From NCBI GenBank assembly GCA_010279815.1, contig QEOQ01000312.1:200491-259810 (forward strand): a stretch of 59,320 nt of DNA, written 5' to 3'. The translations under genes were made by a program, and so were the position numbers. The number at the start of each line of letters is the position of its first letter. The stretch's first letter is position 1. Of the stretch, positions 15,638-29,000 are shown piece after piece. The DNA comes from Brachionus plicatilis. Lineage: Eukaryota > Rotifera > Eurotatoria > Ploima > Brachionidae. The notes under the pieces are model-generated. The model saw nothing but the letters and a program-made list of their open reading frames with translations, was not told where the DNA came from and made no database searches.

Positions 15638-18600
15638 TTCCGAAATTTGTAGTTATTTGAAAATCTTACAATCTTTTTTTTAAATTTAAATAAAACTTTG
15701 AAAAATCGTACTTTTAATGTCTAATTAAAATATATATTATTTTACATAGAATTATTTTTCTTTCCATTAATAAATATGTATAGACTGATTAATTTTTTTT
15801 GATCCTTGGACGCCAACTTTTTCAAATATCTTAATTCTAATCCATTAAATAAAAAATTCTGTCAATGTTTTTATTTTTTATAATATCAATCACTAATAAA
15901 ATATGAACTGTACACATCAAGCATCTTGATAAATTTTTTTCTTTGATTTAAATAAAATTTGGGTTAATAACTAAGAAAAAAAAGTGGTCGTAGATAATTT
16001 AATCAATCATTTTATTTTAAAATGCTCAACTTTTTAGAAAAAGAAGAATAAAGTTTGGACATTATTCATAAATAAAATAAAATGAAGTGAATGAAGCCTA
16101 AGTTTTTGTACAATTTGTTTATTTTTAAGGCACTCAGTTTCAGAGTGTTAAACTGGAATTTAAAAAAATTTAAATTGAGTACAACAGAAAAATTTTTATT
16201 TCTAAATTTTAATTATGAAAATTTTTTATAGGGATCAATAAAATTAACATTTAAAATTTCTGGATTGATTTTTATTTATTTAAATTAAATTATAAATTGA
16301 GGGAATGAACAAATTAAAATAAATCCTTTTTTTAGAACGCGACTGAATTATACTGATTTAGTGAGTCGATGAACTCAGTGAAAAAGTTCAGTTGACATCT
16401 TAATTATATTTAAATCTTGTTGTATTCTACCTTGGAAAAAATTCTTTAACCTAAAATTTAATCCAGAATTCTCTCAAAATAAAACACAAAAATAAACCCG
16501 AAAGATAAGAATTAAATTTAAAAAAAATTGTTTTTTAAAATAAAATAGCTTTTTTTAGTTACCAAATTTTTGCAATAATATTTGTCTTGAATTATTCTAT
16601 TTTTTAAAAGTAATAAATTTTAACAATCTGAATTGTTTATAATTGTTTCACAGCTATTAAAATTTTTGAAAAAAAAAATTAATTAATTTTGAATCAGGAA
16701 AATGATCGACAGCTTACTCTCAAATGATTTTAAAATAAAATTTATACTAAAAAAGCTCAGTAAGGAATTTTGAGCGAAAAAAAAATTTATAATCTTAATC
16801 TTTCTTTTTTTAACCAAATAAAACAAATGAACAATCGGAGAGTGATCAAGTAAATTCTTTAAAATAATCACATATTTTTTAATTTTAATTAAATCACAAA
16901 TGGTCCTGTCATTTTTACATATTTTCGGGTTTCAGCTAAAACAACAAATTAATGAAAATTAGACGCGTTTGTCATCATGCGTCTAAATAATTTTAAAAGA
17001 CTCAAACGATTCAAAAAATTTTGCCCAAATTTTTTTTTAAAAAGACTTAATGAAAATTGTGTAATAAATTCTCAAGATTTTTGTCATTTCAAAATAGACT
17101 ATAAAAATACAAAAATTAGCTGAACATTTTTTGTTTTTGTAAACTAAATACAAATAATGTAATGAAACTTGATTTTTAAAGCCATATTAGCTTTTCGCCT
17201 TCATTTGTTGATTCATTTCAAAACATTGAACAGAAAAAGGTACAAAAAAAGTTTCTTAACAACCATTAATTCATAAATTAGCTATTTCATAATTTGGTTT
17301 TACATTCTGAGTCGGACTCAATTTCCAACCATTAAGATGTGAATGGATTAAAATTAAAACTAATATTTATTTTATGTTTTAATAAGATTAAGTCATGTTT
17401 CCTTAGAGTATTTCTTGGTTGGTAAATATTTGTAGTATTCATAGAAAGCGAACCGTGGCTATATGCTATTTGGTTACGTATAAAAATCTAATATTACTTT
17501 GGCCGATTCGATTAAGAAGCCCTAATTAATTTGGACAGAATTACAATTTTATTAGCCAAAGCCGAATAATATTTGATATGACATAACTCGAGTTAAAATA
17601 AAAAAAATTATTTAAGTTGATTTAAATTTTAGTTTATTTTTTTACAAAAAAGAGGAAAATTTTTTTTTAATTTTTATTATGATTAAAGAAAATCTTAAAA
17701 TTTAGGTGAATGAACTGGTTAGTTTTAATTCAATCAAAAGTTGTTTTAAAATTTTTGATAAATTTTTCAAAAATGAAATAAGTAATACGATATATGATTA
17801 AGAAACTGTTTTGCTTATAAAAAAACTAATTTTGATTTAAAGGTCTTATACTTACAAACTTTCTAAATTTAAAAATATTTGGTTTCAATTGAAAGTCAAC
17901 CTAATTAAATTTTTTTCTAGTAGAAAATTAGGTCTTTGAATTTTCGGCATAAATCCCTCTAGTCATGGAAGAATTCCGCAGGCGAGCACTCAAAAAAAAG
18001 CCACCACTTTTTCATAATAATCTCAATTTCAAATTGAATAATTTGAGTTTTATCTATAATTTTGGCAAAAAAACTCAAGACGCAATTTTGACTTGACCAA
18101 AGCAGTCTTTAAGTAGATTAGTCAAATATTTGACAGCGCAGACTTATATGGGAGCATTTAGAATGCATTTTAATGTCTAGTTTTTGGGTCAAGCAACTCT
18201 ATCAAGAACTAAGCCAAAAAAATTTGTTTGAACAGTTCAATTTTCTTTTAGCTGAATCAATAGATGCAGTCTAAGGTAATTGTGAATTAGTGTTATAAAT
18301 GACAGGTATTGGTGAATAAAAAATGTCATTTTGAAATGTCATTCAAAGTAAAGTGATAACTTATAAAGAAGAGTCCAATTAACTTAAATTTCACCTTTGT
18401 TTGAGTTTCCTCGGTGAAAAGAATCTATAATAGATTGTCTTGGAAATTTTGATTCTTTTAACAATTAGAAAATTGAATTTAAATGCTTTTTATTCTTAAT
18501 TCTACTTGATAAATAGAAGTCTAGCTGTAATTTTGCGTTCATTAATAAAAACTCTAAAACCATTTTTTTTAATTTTTCAAAAGCTTAGCTCACCTAAATT

Positions 18601-20088
18601 TTCGAATCCAAATTTCGACATATTTTTCGCAATTTTTACATCACCAAAGTAAAATAAAATATTTTAAAATAAAAAAATATTTAGGTTCTAAACAGACTGT
18701 GAAATTCAAGAATGTATGTTTAAATGCAATGAGAATAAAGTGCTATAATATAAAGTAAAGTTTGTAAATTAAAGAAATCATTGAACAACAATTTGTTAAA
18801 GGTACACCAATGAGTAACCAAATTTACCTTAATTTTTTGAATTTAAAACTTTTTAAAAATCATTTCAGAATCATTATTTTAACTTTTTTTTAACAGTTTA
18901 GGAATTTTTTTTCAACTGAGGTAATCGATCAGAAAATTTTATTTAAAAAATAACTTGGATAAATTTATTAAGACTAATTAGACAATGAATGGCTCGAGAG
19001 AACAAATAAACTACGAGTATTATCAGAATGGCAATTAAAATACTCTCTAAATTTTTTTAAAAATTAAAACATAGATCTTTTTGGGTCTTGAATAGAAAAT
19101 TAGGTCTCTAAAATAAAACAAGTCTAAACGAAGAAGCCTTAGTTTTTTAAAGAAGCATATTTTTTCCAAAAGTCTTTAGATAAACGAGTTGGTACTACTT
19201 TTGAAGATTTTTACTTTTCAAGGCTTTTAGAAGAAAATATTTGACAATAAACAGGACTCATGAACAAGTTTTGTGAAAAAAAAAAAATTGTTATTTGATT
19301 CTTAGAAAATTTCTGTAAAAAAAAACTTAGCTATTCAAGATTTTTATTTTTTCCAAATATTCTTTTGAACGAGAGCTCTTTTGATTTTCAGGTATGTTAG
19401 GTAACATACTGTTATAAAATCAGTAAAAGAAGGAGTAGGAAAAAGAGAAAATAAGAGAGAAATTTCTAAATTTAAAAATTAAAAAAAAAAAATCAAATTA
19501 TAGTTTATTTTTTCTCTTCTAATAAATAAAAAAAAAGAAATTTTGTTAATATAATGTTGTTTTTTAATGGTTTGATTTGTTCTTATTCAAATTGTTTTCC
19601 CCGCTTGTTCAGTGTATGCAAAATTTTCAAATTAAAAATTTTGAAAAATCATTTCACTTTACTATAACGCCAAGATCGGGTCGAGTTAATAAATAATTAT
19701 TTTAGGATAATAAATTTATACGGACATTGAAATTGAGGTTTCTGTATGTGTGTAAGTTGTTTTATGAGCCCTCAAGAAAGTTTAAATTTTGACATACATT
19801 TAAGGTTAATTAAAAGAATACAGTTATTAGAATATTAATAAATTATTTTACTCATTAAAATCAATTCATATCGACTATAGCTCACGTTTTAAACGAATAA
19901 AACCCAAAAAATCATAATTACCTTTTTATTCTTTTTGAAATTTTTCAAATTTTTTATTCATGATTAATAGATTAAATGTTGAGTTATTGATCATTAAAAA
20001 AAAATAAGAGTTTGTTCATCAAAGATCAATCAACATACGACACGACTAATTACTTCAAACAACGAGGACAACGCTCTATCAATCAACG
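15638..20088. other. AT-rich intergenic region between PELP1 and MYO7A
   Basis: AATAAA at about 15689 is a likely PELP1 polyadenylation signal. The rest is AT-rich, with many stops in all frames and no conserved protein block I recognise. It presumably includes the main MYO7A promoter and 5' UTR near its right end. Slightly more GC-rich patches at about 17395-17590 and 17935-18260 gave no identifiable gene. Confidence 0.5.
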
Positions 20089-23000
20089 ATGAGTATTATT
20101 GCAAAGGTAAGTTTTTAATCATTTGTGTCGCTGTTGATCAACAAAATTTAAGAGCCGATCACGAAAGGTCTTTCTGAATAATTAATTTATTCGTTGACCA
20201 TGGGGAAGACGAGACACGAATTGGCTTTGGAATTTATTTTTCATTTTTGGTTTTTCCAGAATTTAAATTTAAAATTTTCAACTTTTTTGTTGGCTGCTCA
20301 AGAGCAATTATTTTTTTAACTAGTTTTAGCTTGAGTTGTTGTTAAAAAAAAAACTTTTTTCTTAATTAAAAAAATTGCCCAAGTATTGGCCAGAAATGAA
20401 ATAATTGGACATATCAAAATAGATAAATTTAGACCACCCAAAAATGAATAATTTAAATTTTTTTCAAATAAATATTTCAAGTGTCCAAAAGTTTTTTGGT
20501 CTCTAATTTTTGTTTAAACACTCTTTAAAATAAGTACTTCTCTTGAAGGATTCTTTTAATTGCGCTGTATATTCAAAAGTAAACTTTCATAGGTCAAGTA
20601 ATTTTTGTCCCTATTTTAGTTCAATATTCTATCATGTCCACAATTACACTGGTCCATTAAAATTTTATTTTCTAGAACTGCAGATAATCCTCTATTTTTA
20701 AGTACTCTTAGCCGAAATAATTTGAAATTTTTCTAATGACCAAACTAAGAATTGGTTAATAAGCAATCAAAAATAAATCTTAGACAAACACTTATTTCCT
20801 TTTTTTTTTCAATTCATTAACAAAACAATTCAAATATTTACTTAAACGCTGAACAAATGATCTACATTAAAACCAAAAAGAATTATTATAACATTTATGT
20901 TGGGCAACGAGGATCCCACAGATCCATTTCAAAATACAATTTTGGGTCAACTTTTAAGCTAAAGGATCATATTTTCAAAAACATATTAATCATTGATTAG
21001 AATTAATATTCTTTACCAAAATGGATTAGTTTTAATCAAAATTCATTTGAAAATAGTTTTTTTTTGTTGCCGAGGTAAAATAAGGCAATATTTTTGCAAG
21101 TTTTTTCAATTTTTTTGCAAGCTATTCAAGGATTTTTTATCGAGGTTTTTTAATGATTTATTAGAAGAGCAAAAATTGACAAATCCTCAAAATTAGATTG
21201 TACTAAGACACATCTATTTTTCATCTTAAAACAATAAACAAATAAATCATACTTTCTTTTTTCTATTCAAATATCCGATCAAACGGAGCCAAATTTTTGT
21301 TTGTTTTTTCTCTTTTGTTAAATATTTGTGCAAGGAAATTGGGAATATCCTTTGGCCAAGAATGTCGTGTCCATAACACCCTTATTTACAACTTAATCCA
21401 CCTCAGTTGTTTGTCTATTGGGTTGGTATTAGATTCTTATTGAAAAGAAATTTTCTCTTTAAGACTCTGTTTTTTATGTGCGAATTTTAAATGAAAAAAA
21501 TTAAAGTCCACAAAAATGGTCAATATAGCGGATAGTTCTGAATCAGCTGTCAAGCAAACAGCTCAAGTCTCGATTCTTATTAAGCGTCAGACCAAAGTTA
21601 TTAATTCTCATAGACTGAGCAGCTCGCTTAACTCTTCTTCCAATAGCATGGAGTACTGTGCTTGTTCTTCTGTTGAGACCAGGACTATAGATTCTTTAAC
21701 CAACAGTGTCAACAAACTAATACCTTTATTTAACAAAATTCCATCTAGTTCGGCAAATTTCAAAAATTTTGTTCGATCTAAAAAAGTGACACAAATTTAG
21801 CTTTATTTTAGTATATTTTTTTTAATTTTCTTTTAAAAAAATTAGGGTGATTATGTTTGGCTGGAACCAAAAGAGCGAGGCGAGTATGACGTGCCGATCG
21901 GTGCTCAAATATACAACTCTAGCTCGTCGACTGTGAATGTGGTTGATGACGAAGGCAATGAGTTCAATATCTCGTCCAGTATTCGCCTTAAGCCGATGCA
22001 TGTGACGTCTGTGCAGGGCGTCGAAGATATGATCGCTTTGGGCGACCTGCACGAAGCTGGTATCCTCCGCAATCTACTGATGAGATACAAAGAAAATTTA
22101 ATTTATGTAAGCTTTTATTTTATTTATTAATAGAGAAAAAAAATTTTAAAAATTAACTTTATTTAAAAATTTCACTAACAACGGATTTTATATTGATTAT
22201 GATTCATCTTAAATATGTTTAAAAATTAAGCATTGTGAATTTTGGTACAAAAATTAAAAACAAGATATTAAAAATGCCAAAGCTTAAGTTGTGAAGGACC
22301 AAAAAATGTTCTGTAAATTGTAGCAACTGATACATTCTTTGTCAATATACTGATTCTGCAAAACTCCGCAAAATTCAGAACATTGAAAATTTTAGTACAA
22401 TAAACAAAAACAAAATATAAAAACACCAGAACTTTAATATGGACCGACTAAAATATGTTCTGTAAATTATAGCAACTGATACATCCTTTGTACCACCACT
22501 TAAAGCTGAATTAGATTTTTAATATAATATAATATCCCAAATTTACTATTTTCTGAGTTTTGCAGATTTATTGCAGAGTTTTTCAGAATCAGTATATTGG
22601 TGGTACAAAGGATGTATCAGTTGCTACAATTTACAGAACATGTTTTGATCCTTCAGAACTTAAACTTTGGCATTTTTAATATGTTGTTTTTAATTTTTGT
22701 ACCAAATTTCACAATGCCTAAAAATTATAGATTGATTTCTAGAATTAAATAATTTCGTGATCAAAAGTTTTTATTTTTAAAGGTAATTTTTAAAATTTAA
22801 ATTAGAGTTCAAAAATAGAAATGCATATAGTTTTTTGAAATTCAAAAAAAAATATGTTCATCATCTAAAAATAAAAAATATTGCTTGTTACTTTCTAAGT
22901 ACTTTTAGCAAGTCTACTATTTCTTTTGAACAAAATTATTTTAATTTTAGGAATTCAGGAAAATTTTAAATTAAAAAATCGGTAAGAATGAACGTAGCAA

Positions 23001-26000
23001 AAAGATAAAAATCTTTTATGATTTTTAAAATCTAAAAATAACTTCAAAATAGAATCAATAATAATGAAGTCAACTAAAAGAAAAATTTTTTTAGTTTTTG
23101 GTTATTATTTTACTTTTTTTTGTCTTAAACTGAATTTTAAAATCTTCATTTGACTCTATTAAAAAAAGAATTAAAAAAAATTAAAGTCAACAGTTAATCA
23201 AGATAAGTATTCATAAAAATGAACTAAAAATTGCAAGTCTAATTGTAAAAAATTAATAAGAGTTAAACAATTTTTTTATTTAATCGAAGCTTTTTATCTA
23301 GGAAAAAAATTAAACTAAATAATCAATATTTATTAAAGAAAATTTGACTGCGCAACTTTATTTTCATTTTCCAAAACTCGAACAAAACATTTTCAATATT
23401 TTCTATCATTATCAAAATAATAATAATGATAAAAACATTTCATTCACGGTCAACGTGAGTAAAAATCCGATCATATTCAATCATTTTGATCTGATTACAG
23501 TTTTTTGCAGATCATTTGATGTCCAAAAAATTCAAATGATTTGCCTTCCTCAAATACTTTATGACTTAAAAAACCTTTTTAATCCGAATCTTGGTTCTAT
23601 TAGATTTGATCATTTGTAAAAATTATTTAACACTTGTACATTTACTTTTTTCATTCAAAAAATTTCTTCATGTAATTAAAGTGTAATTTTTGCTAATATT
23701 TAAGATGATTCCATGAATTCATTATATTTTTTTTTAAAATCTTTTTCCCTTAGATTGAGTTGTTTTTGGCGTCTAATGCATCTAAGCTTATGAATCAATT
23801 AGCCCGATCAAATTGAAGAGTTTGCAGCAAGAAAAAAAATAAGAAAAAATCTTTAGTTAATATTTAAAAAATTGGGCCTTGTTTGATATGTGACCAGTAA
23901 TGAATTAAAAAAAAAAAAATTTTTATGATTTTTACTCAAATTTTATGACCATTATGTAAAATTAGTCTTAAATACTTAATTTTAAAAAAAAAACTCTTAC
24001 TTATGCATCTTTGACCAGGCTCATTATTTTTCATTATTCTACTGCACTTTGGACAAGCTATTTGGTTTGTATGTTTGTTCAGGACTATTTTTACACCAAA
24101 TTGTGTTTCTTCAGAAGGTTTCACCATAACTTAATTCATTTAAACAAAAAATGATTGATTCAATATTTAGTCTGGTTTTTATTTTCTAAAGAAAAATTTT
24201 AGAATAAAAATTAACAAAATCTATTCGGAAAAATTTTATAATTATACTGAAATTTTTTAAAATGAAAATTGATGAAATTGATTGAAAAAAATCCTTTTTT
24301 AAAAAATTCGACAAATCTCTGAATCAACGAATTTTAACAAATTCTATCATTAAAAAGATAAAAATCTTTTATGATTTTTAAAATCTAAAAATAACTTCAA
24401 AATAGATTCAAATAAAATTTTTATGCAAGTCTAATTTGTAAAAAATTAATAAAAGTTAAGCAAATTTTTTTATTTAATCGAAGCTTTTTATCTAGGAAAA
24501 AAATTAAACTTAAAAATTAATTGAATTATTTATTAAAGAAAATATGAAGTCAACTCCTAGAATAATTTTTTTATTTCTTCGTTATTATTCCTTATTATTT
24601 TACCTTTTTTTGTTTTAAACTGAATTTTAAAATCTATTTAAAAAAAAATTAAAGAAAAAATTTAGTTAACAGTTAATCAAGATAAGTATTCATAAAAATG
24701 AACTAAAAATTGCAAGTCTAATTGTAAAAAAATAAAAGATAAGCCATTTTTTATTTATTATTATTATTATTTATTCATAAAATTACGCCAGACTAGGCGA
24801 TGTTAAAAATAAAATAAAATTAAACAGAAACTTTTTGTCTAGGAAAAAAATTAAACCTAAATAATCAATTGAATTATTTATTGAAGAAAATTTGACTGCA
24901 CCACTTTATTTCCAAAACAAAAATTTTTTTTTTTTTAAATTAGAAAAATAAAAAATCTAAATAAAATTTTTAAATCTAAATAAAATTTTTAATAGACCTA
25001 CACTGGCACCATACTGATAGCAGTCAATCCGTACCAAATACTTCCAATCTACACATCTGAACAAATCCAAAAGTACCGTGACAAAAAAATAGGCGAACTA
25101 TCGCCGCACATATTTGCCATCGGCGACAATGCCTACCACAACATGCTGCGCTACAAGCACGACCAGTGTGTAATAATCAGCGGCGAGTCTGGCGCCGGCA
25201 AGACCGAGAGCACCAAGTTGATCCTGCAGTTTTTGGCGGCCATCAGCGGTCAGCACAACTGGATCGAGCAGCAAATTCTGGAAGCAAATCCAATTCTAGA
25301 AGCGTTCGGCAACGCCAAAACCATCCGCAACGATAACTCAAGCCGCTTTGGCAAATACATAGACATCCATTTTGACAAAAAGGGCACCATCGAGGGCGCC
25401 AAGATCGAGCAGTACTTGCTGGAGAAGTCGCGCCTGGTCTCTCAGGCCACCGAGGAGCGAAACTACCACATTTTCTACTGCATGCTGCTGGGCCTGTCCC
25501 ATGACGAAAAGACCTTGCTGTGTCTGACCAAGCCGAGCGACTACGAGTACCTGCGGCGCGGAGAGAGCGCCGAGTGCGAGGGCCGCGACGACTCCGCAGA
25601 GTTCGCCAACATCCGATCGGCCTGCAAGGTCCTCACTTTCACCGACGCCGAAATCTGGAACATCATGAAGCTGCTGGCAGCCATTTTGCACATTGGCAAC
25701 ATCAAGTACAAGGCCACTGCCATCAACAATCTGGACGCCACCGAAATCACTAACAAAAAAGTGGTGGACTGCGTGGCCGAGCTGCTCGAGTTTTCGCCGC
25801 GCGACCTCATGATCGCGCTCACCACCAAAACCATCTTTACCTCGGGCGAGACCGTGACCTCCACTTTGGCCCAGCATCAGTCGATTGATGTGCGCGACGC
25901 CTTTGTCAAGGGCATCTACGGCAGATTGTTTATCTGGATAGTGGACAAAATAAACGCGGCCATCTACAAGCCAAAGGACTCGGGCGAGTATCGCAGGTCC

Positions 26001-29000
26001 ATCGGGGTCCTGGACATATTCGGCTTTGAAAACTTTGACAACAACTCATTCGAGCAATTGTGCATCAACTATGCCAACGAAAATCTGCAGCAGTTCTTTG
26101 TTCAGCACATATTCAAGCTGGAACAAGAGGAGTACAACAACGAGAACATAAACTGGAAGAACATTGAGTTTGTGGACAACCAGGAAATACTGGACATGAT
26201 CGCCGTCAAGCCCATGAACATAATGGCACTGATTGACGAGGAGAGCAAATTTCCCAAAGGCACTGACTTCAGTTGTTTGCAAAAGCTGCACAAATTTCAC
26301 TCCAACCACAAGAATTACATCAAGCCAAAGTCGTCGGCAAAGCACGCGTTCGGTCTGACGCACTTTGCCGGCAATGTCCAGTACAATGTGAACGGATTTT
26401 TGGAGAAGAACAGGGACACGTTCAGCAGCGATTTGATGCAGCTCATACAAACATCGGAGAACAAATTTTTGACCAACTTGTTTACCAGCGACATGCAAAT
26501 TGGCTCGGAGACGCGCAAACGCACGCCGACCCTGGGCGCCCAATTCAAAAAGTCGCTAGACTCCTTGATGGCCACTCTGAACTCGTGTTCGCCATTTTTT
26601 GTCCGATGCATCAAGCCCAACGAGCACAAAAGAGCGCTGGTCTTCGACCGTCAACTGGTGGTCAGACAACTAAGGTACTCGGGCATGATGGAGACAATAC
26701 GGATACGGCGCGCCGGCTACCCCATTCGGCACGCCTATCCGGACTTTGTGGACCGGTACAGAATACTGACCGACGGCGTCAAGCCGTCCAACAAGGAGGA
26801 CTGCCGCGAGGCCTCGGCTAAAATTTGCCGCGCTGTTCTCGCCAACACCGACTACCAGCTTGGCAAAAGCAAGGTGTTTCTCAAGGACGCCCAGGACGTC
26901 TTCTTGGAACAGCTGAGGGAACAAGTGCTGGCCAACAAAATTCTCATTTTGCAGAAGTGTATACGCGGATGGGCGCAGAGACGCAAGTTTAACCGGTACA
27001 GAGAGAGCAGCTTGGTCATCCAGGCCCATTGGAGGGGCTTTGTGCAGAGGAAAAAGTTCAAGGCGATGCGCATGGGCTTCATGAGACTGCAGGCCATGTA
27101 TCAGGCCCGTCTCTTGACCCACAGATACAACATACTCAGAAATAAGGTGACCAATTTGCAGCGGTATTGTCGCGGCCACCTGGCCAGACAGAATTATCAG
27201 CGCAAAGTGAGCGCCATTCTGGTCATTCAGGCCGGTGTGAGAAAGTTTATTGCGCAGAAAAGCTATAGGCGCATGAGGCTGGAGAGCGAAAAGAGAATGG
27301 AAGTGGAGAGATTTAAGCTCGAGGAGGAGAAAAGACTGCAATTGCAAGTGGGCGCCAAGCGGGCCAAGCAAGAGGCCGAAAAGTCGTACAATGAGAGGAT
27401 TCAGCAGTTGGAAATGGAGAGGCGCGAGTGCGAGAGGCGGGAACGCGACGAGGCCAAGAAGAAGCGCGCCTTGATCATGAATGTCAAGCAGAATCAGAAC
27501 GATTTTAGCAAGGATGATACCAATTTGGTGGATGAAATGTTCTCGACCATACTGCCGCATCAGAATGCTGCCGGACTGCAGGGAGAGTTGATTGTGGACA
27601 GTATACCTAGGCCGAAGGCGGACGAAAATTTGGATGAGTATGTTTTTTCCAAGTTTGCCGCCACTTATTTTCAGGGCAATGCGTCGCCTGAGTACACTAA
27701 AAAGCCGCTCAAACAGTCCTTGTTACCGCTTAAATCCGAGGGCGATCAACTGGCCGCTCTGGCTGTATGGATCACAATTTTGCGGTTCATGGGCGATTTG
27801 CCTGATTTTAAGATATTGAGCTCTGCGGACGGAAGAAGCAACAGGGTATGCTGAACTAAAAATGAAGTTTTTCATTTTTATTTGTTTTTTTTTTTTTATT
27901 AGGATAATACTTCTGTGATGTCCAAGATTTATTCCACTTTGGGCAGAAAATTTAATAAGAAGGACCTGGAAGAAGCGCAAAGGATGAGCGAAGAGATTGT
28001 AAGTTTTTTTTTTTATTTTAAAAAAATTTGTATTTTAGTTTATTAGTTTGTTAAATGGTTTTTTTAGTCAGACTTTGACTTTAAATGGTTATTTCTAGTA
28101 TTAAATAGAAGTGCTGATAGAAATAGTTTTACGATTTTTTTTTTATTTAGCTTGGAGAAAATTACCCAATTTTACAATCAAAATTTTACCTAATTTATAA
28201 AAAAAATTGCGTAAAGTTACGGAAATTACATGGATTTGAATAAAAATGGTATTACTACTTTTGTACAAGTCTGTGTAAAATTATTTAAATTTTTTGTCAA
28301 AATTAAAATGTATCTTGTGTATTGTTTCGTCTTTGAATAAAAATATTTATATGATTTTAAAAAAGAATGATAAAGTGTGATGTTAAAATTTTTTTAAAAA
28401 AAATAAATTGGAGTTACTTTTCAAATTGTATTACATTGAAATTTAATCTAAAAAAAATTTAAAAAAACAAAGCAACAAAAAAATTTTTAATTGAATTATT
28501 CATTAGTTTTCTTTTAGAATTGTTTAATAAATTTAATAATTTTAAATTTTTTAAAAGGTATTTTTAAAATTAAAAACGTATTTTGATTTCAGTTTTTTTA
28601 AGAAAAATTAATAAATGAGATAAAATTTTCATCTTTTTTTTAAATGCATTTTTTTCTTGTAAATCAAAGTAGGCATTTTACTGGCGCTACTACACGTGAT
28701 TTAAAAAATTCCTCCATCATTCACTACTACTTCCTCTTCTTGTATTAAAAAAATATAAAGTTATATAGTTAATGATTTTGTTTTAAAACTAAACATTCTA
28801 TGTTTCATTTAATCCATTTAATTTCAATCTAATTAGATTTTGTAAAACAAATGCAATTTATTATTTAAAAAAATAAATTTACAAACATCACACTTTTTTT
28901 CATTCTTTTTCAAAATTGAATTTAAATTTTTATTAAAAGACGAAAAAATACATCATGAGTCAAAGGAAAAATAAATTTTACATTAAATCATATTCTAATA

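Noticed and set aside
20993..21196. 67-codon ORF upstream of the alternative MYO7A exon
   Set aside because: Phe/Lys-rich low-complexity translation with no splice context.
23344..23619. 91-codon plus ORF in MYO7A intron 2
   Set aside because: No family block, AT-rich codons, no ATG at its start, and it begins inside the local repeat; not supported as coding.
25338..27560. Several long ORFs on the minus strand and in other frames within the myosin exon
   Set aside because: Shadows of the GC-rich MYO7A motor exon; none resembles a known family, and the plus frame is unambiguous.
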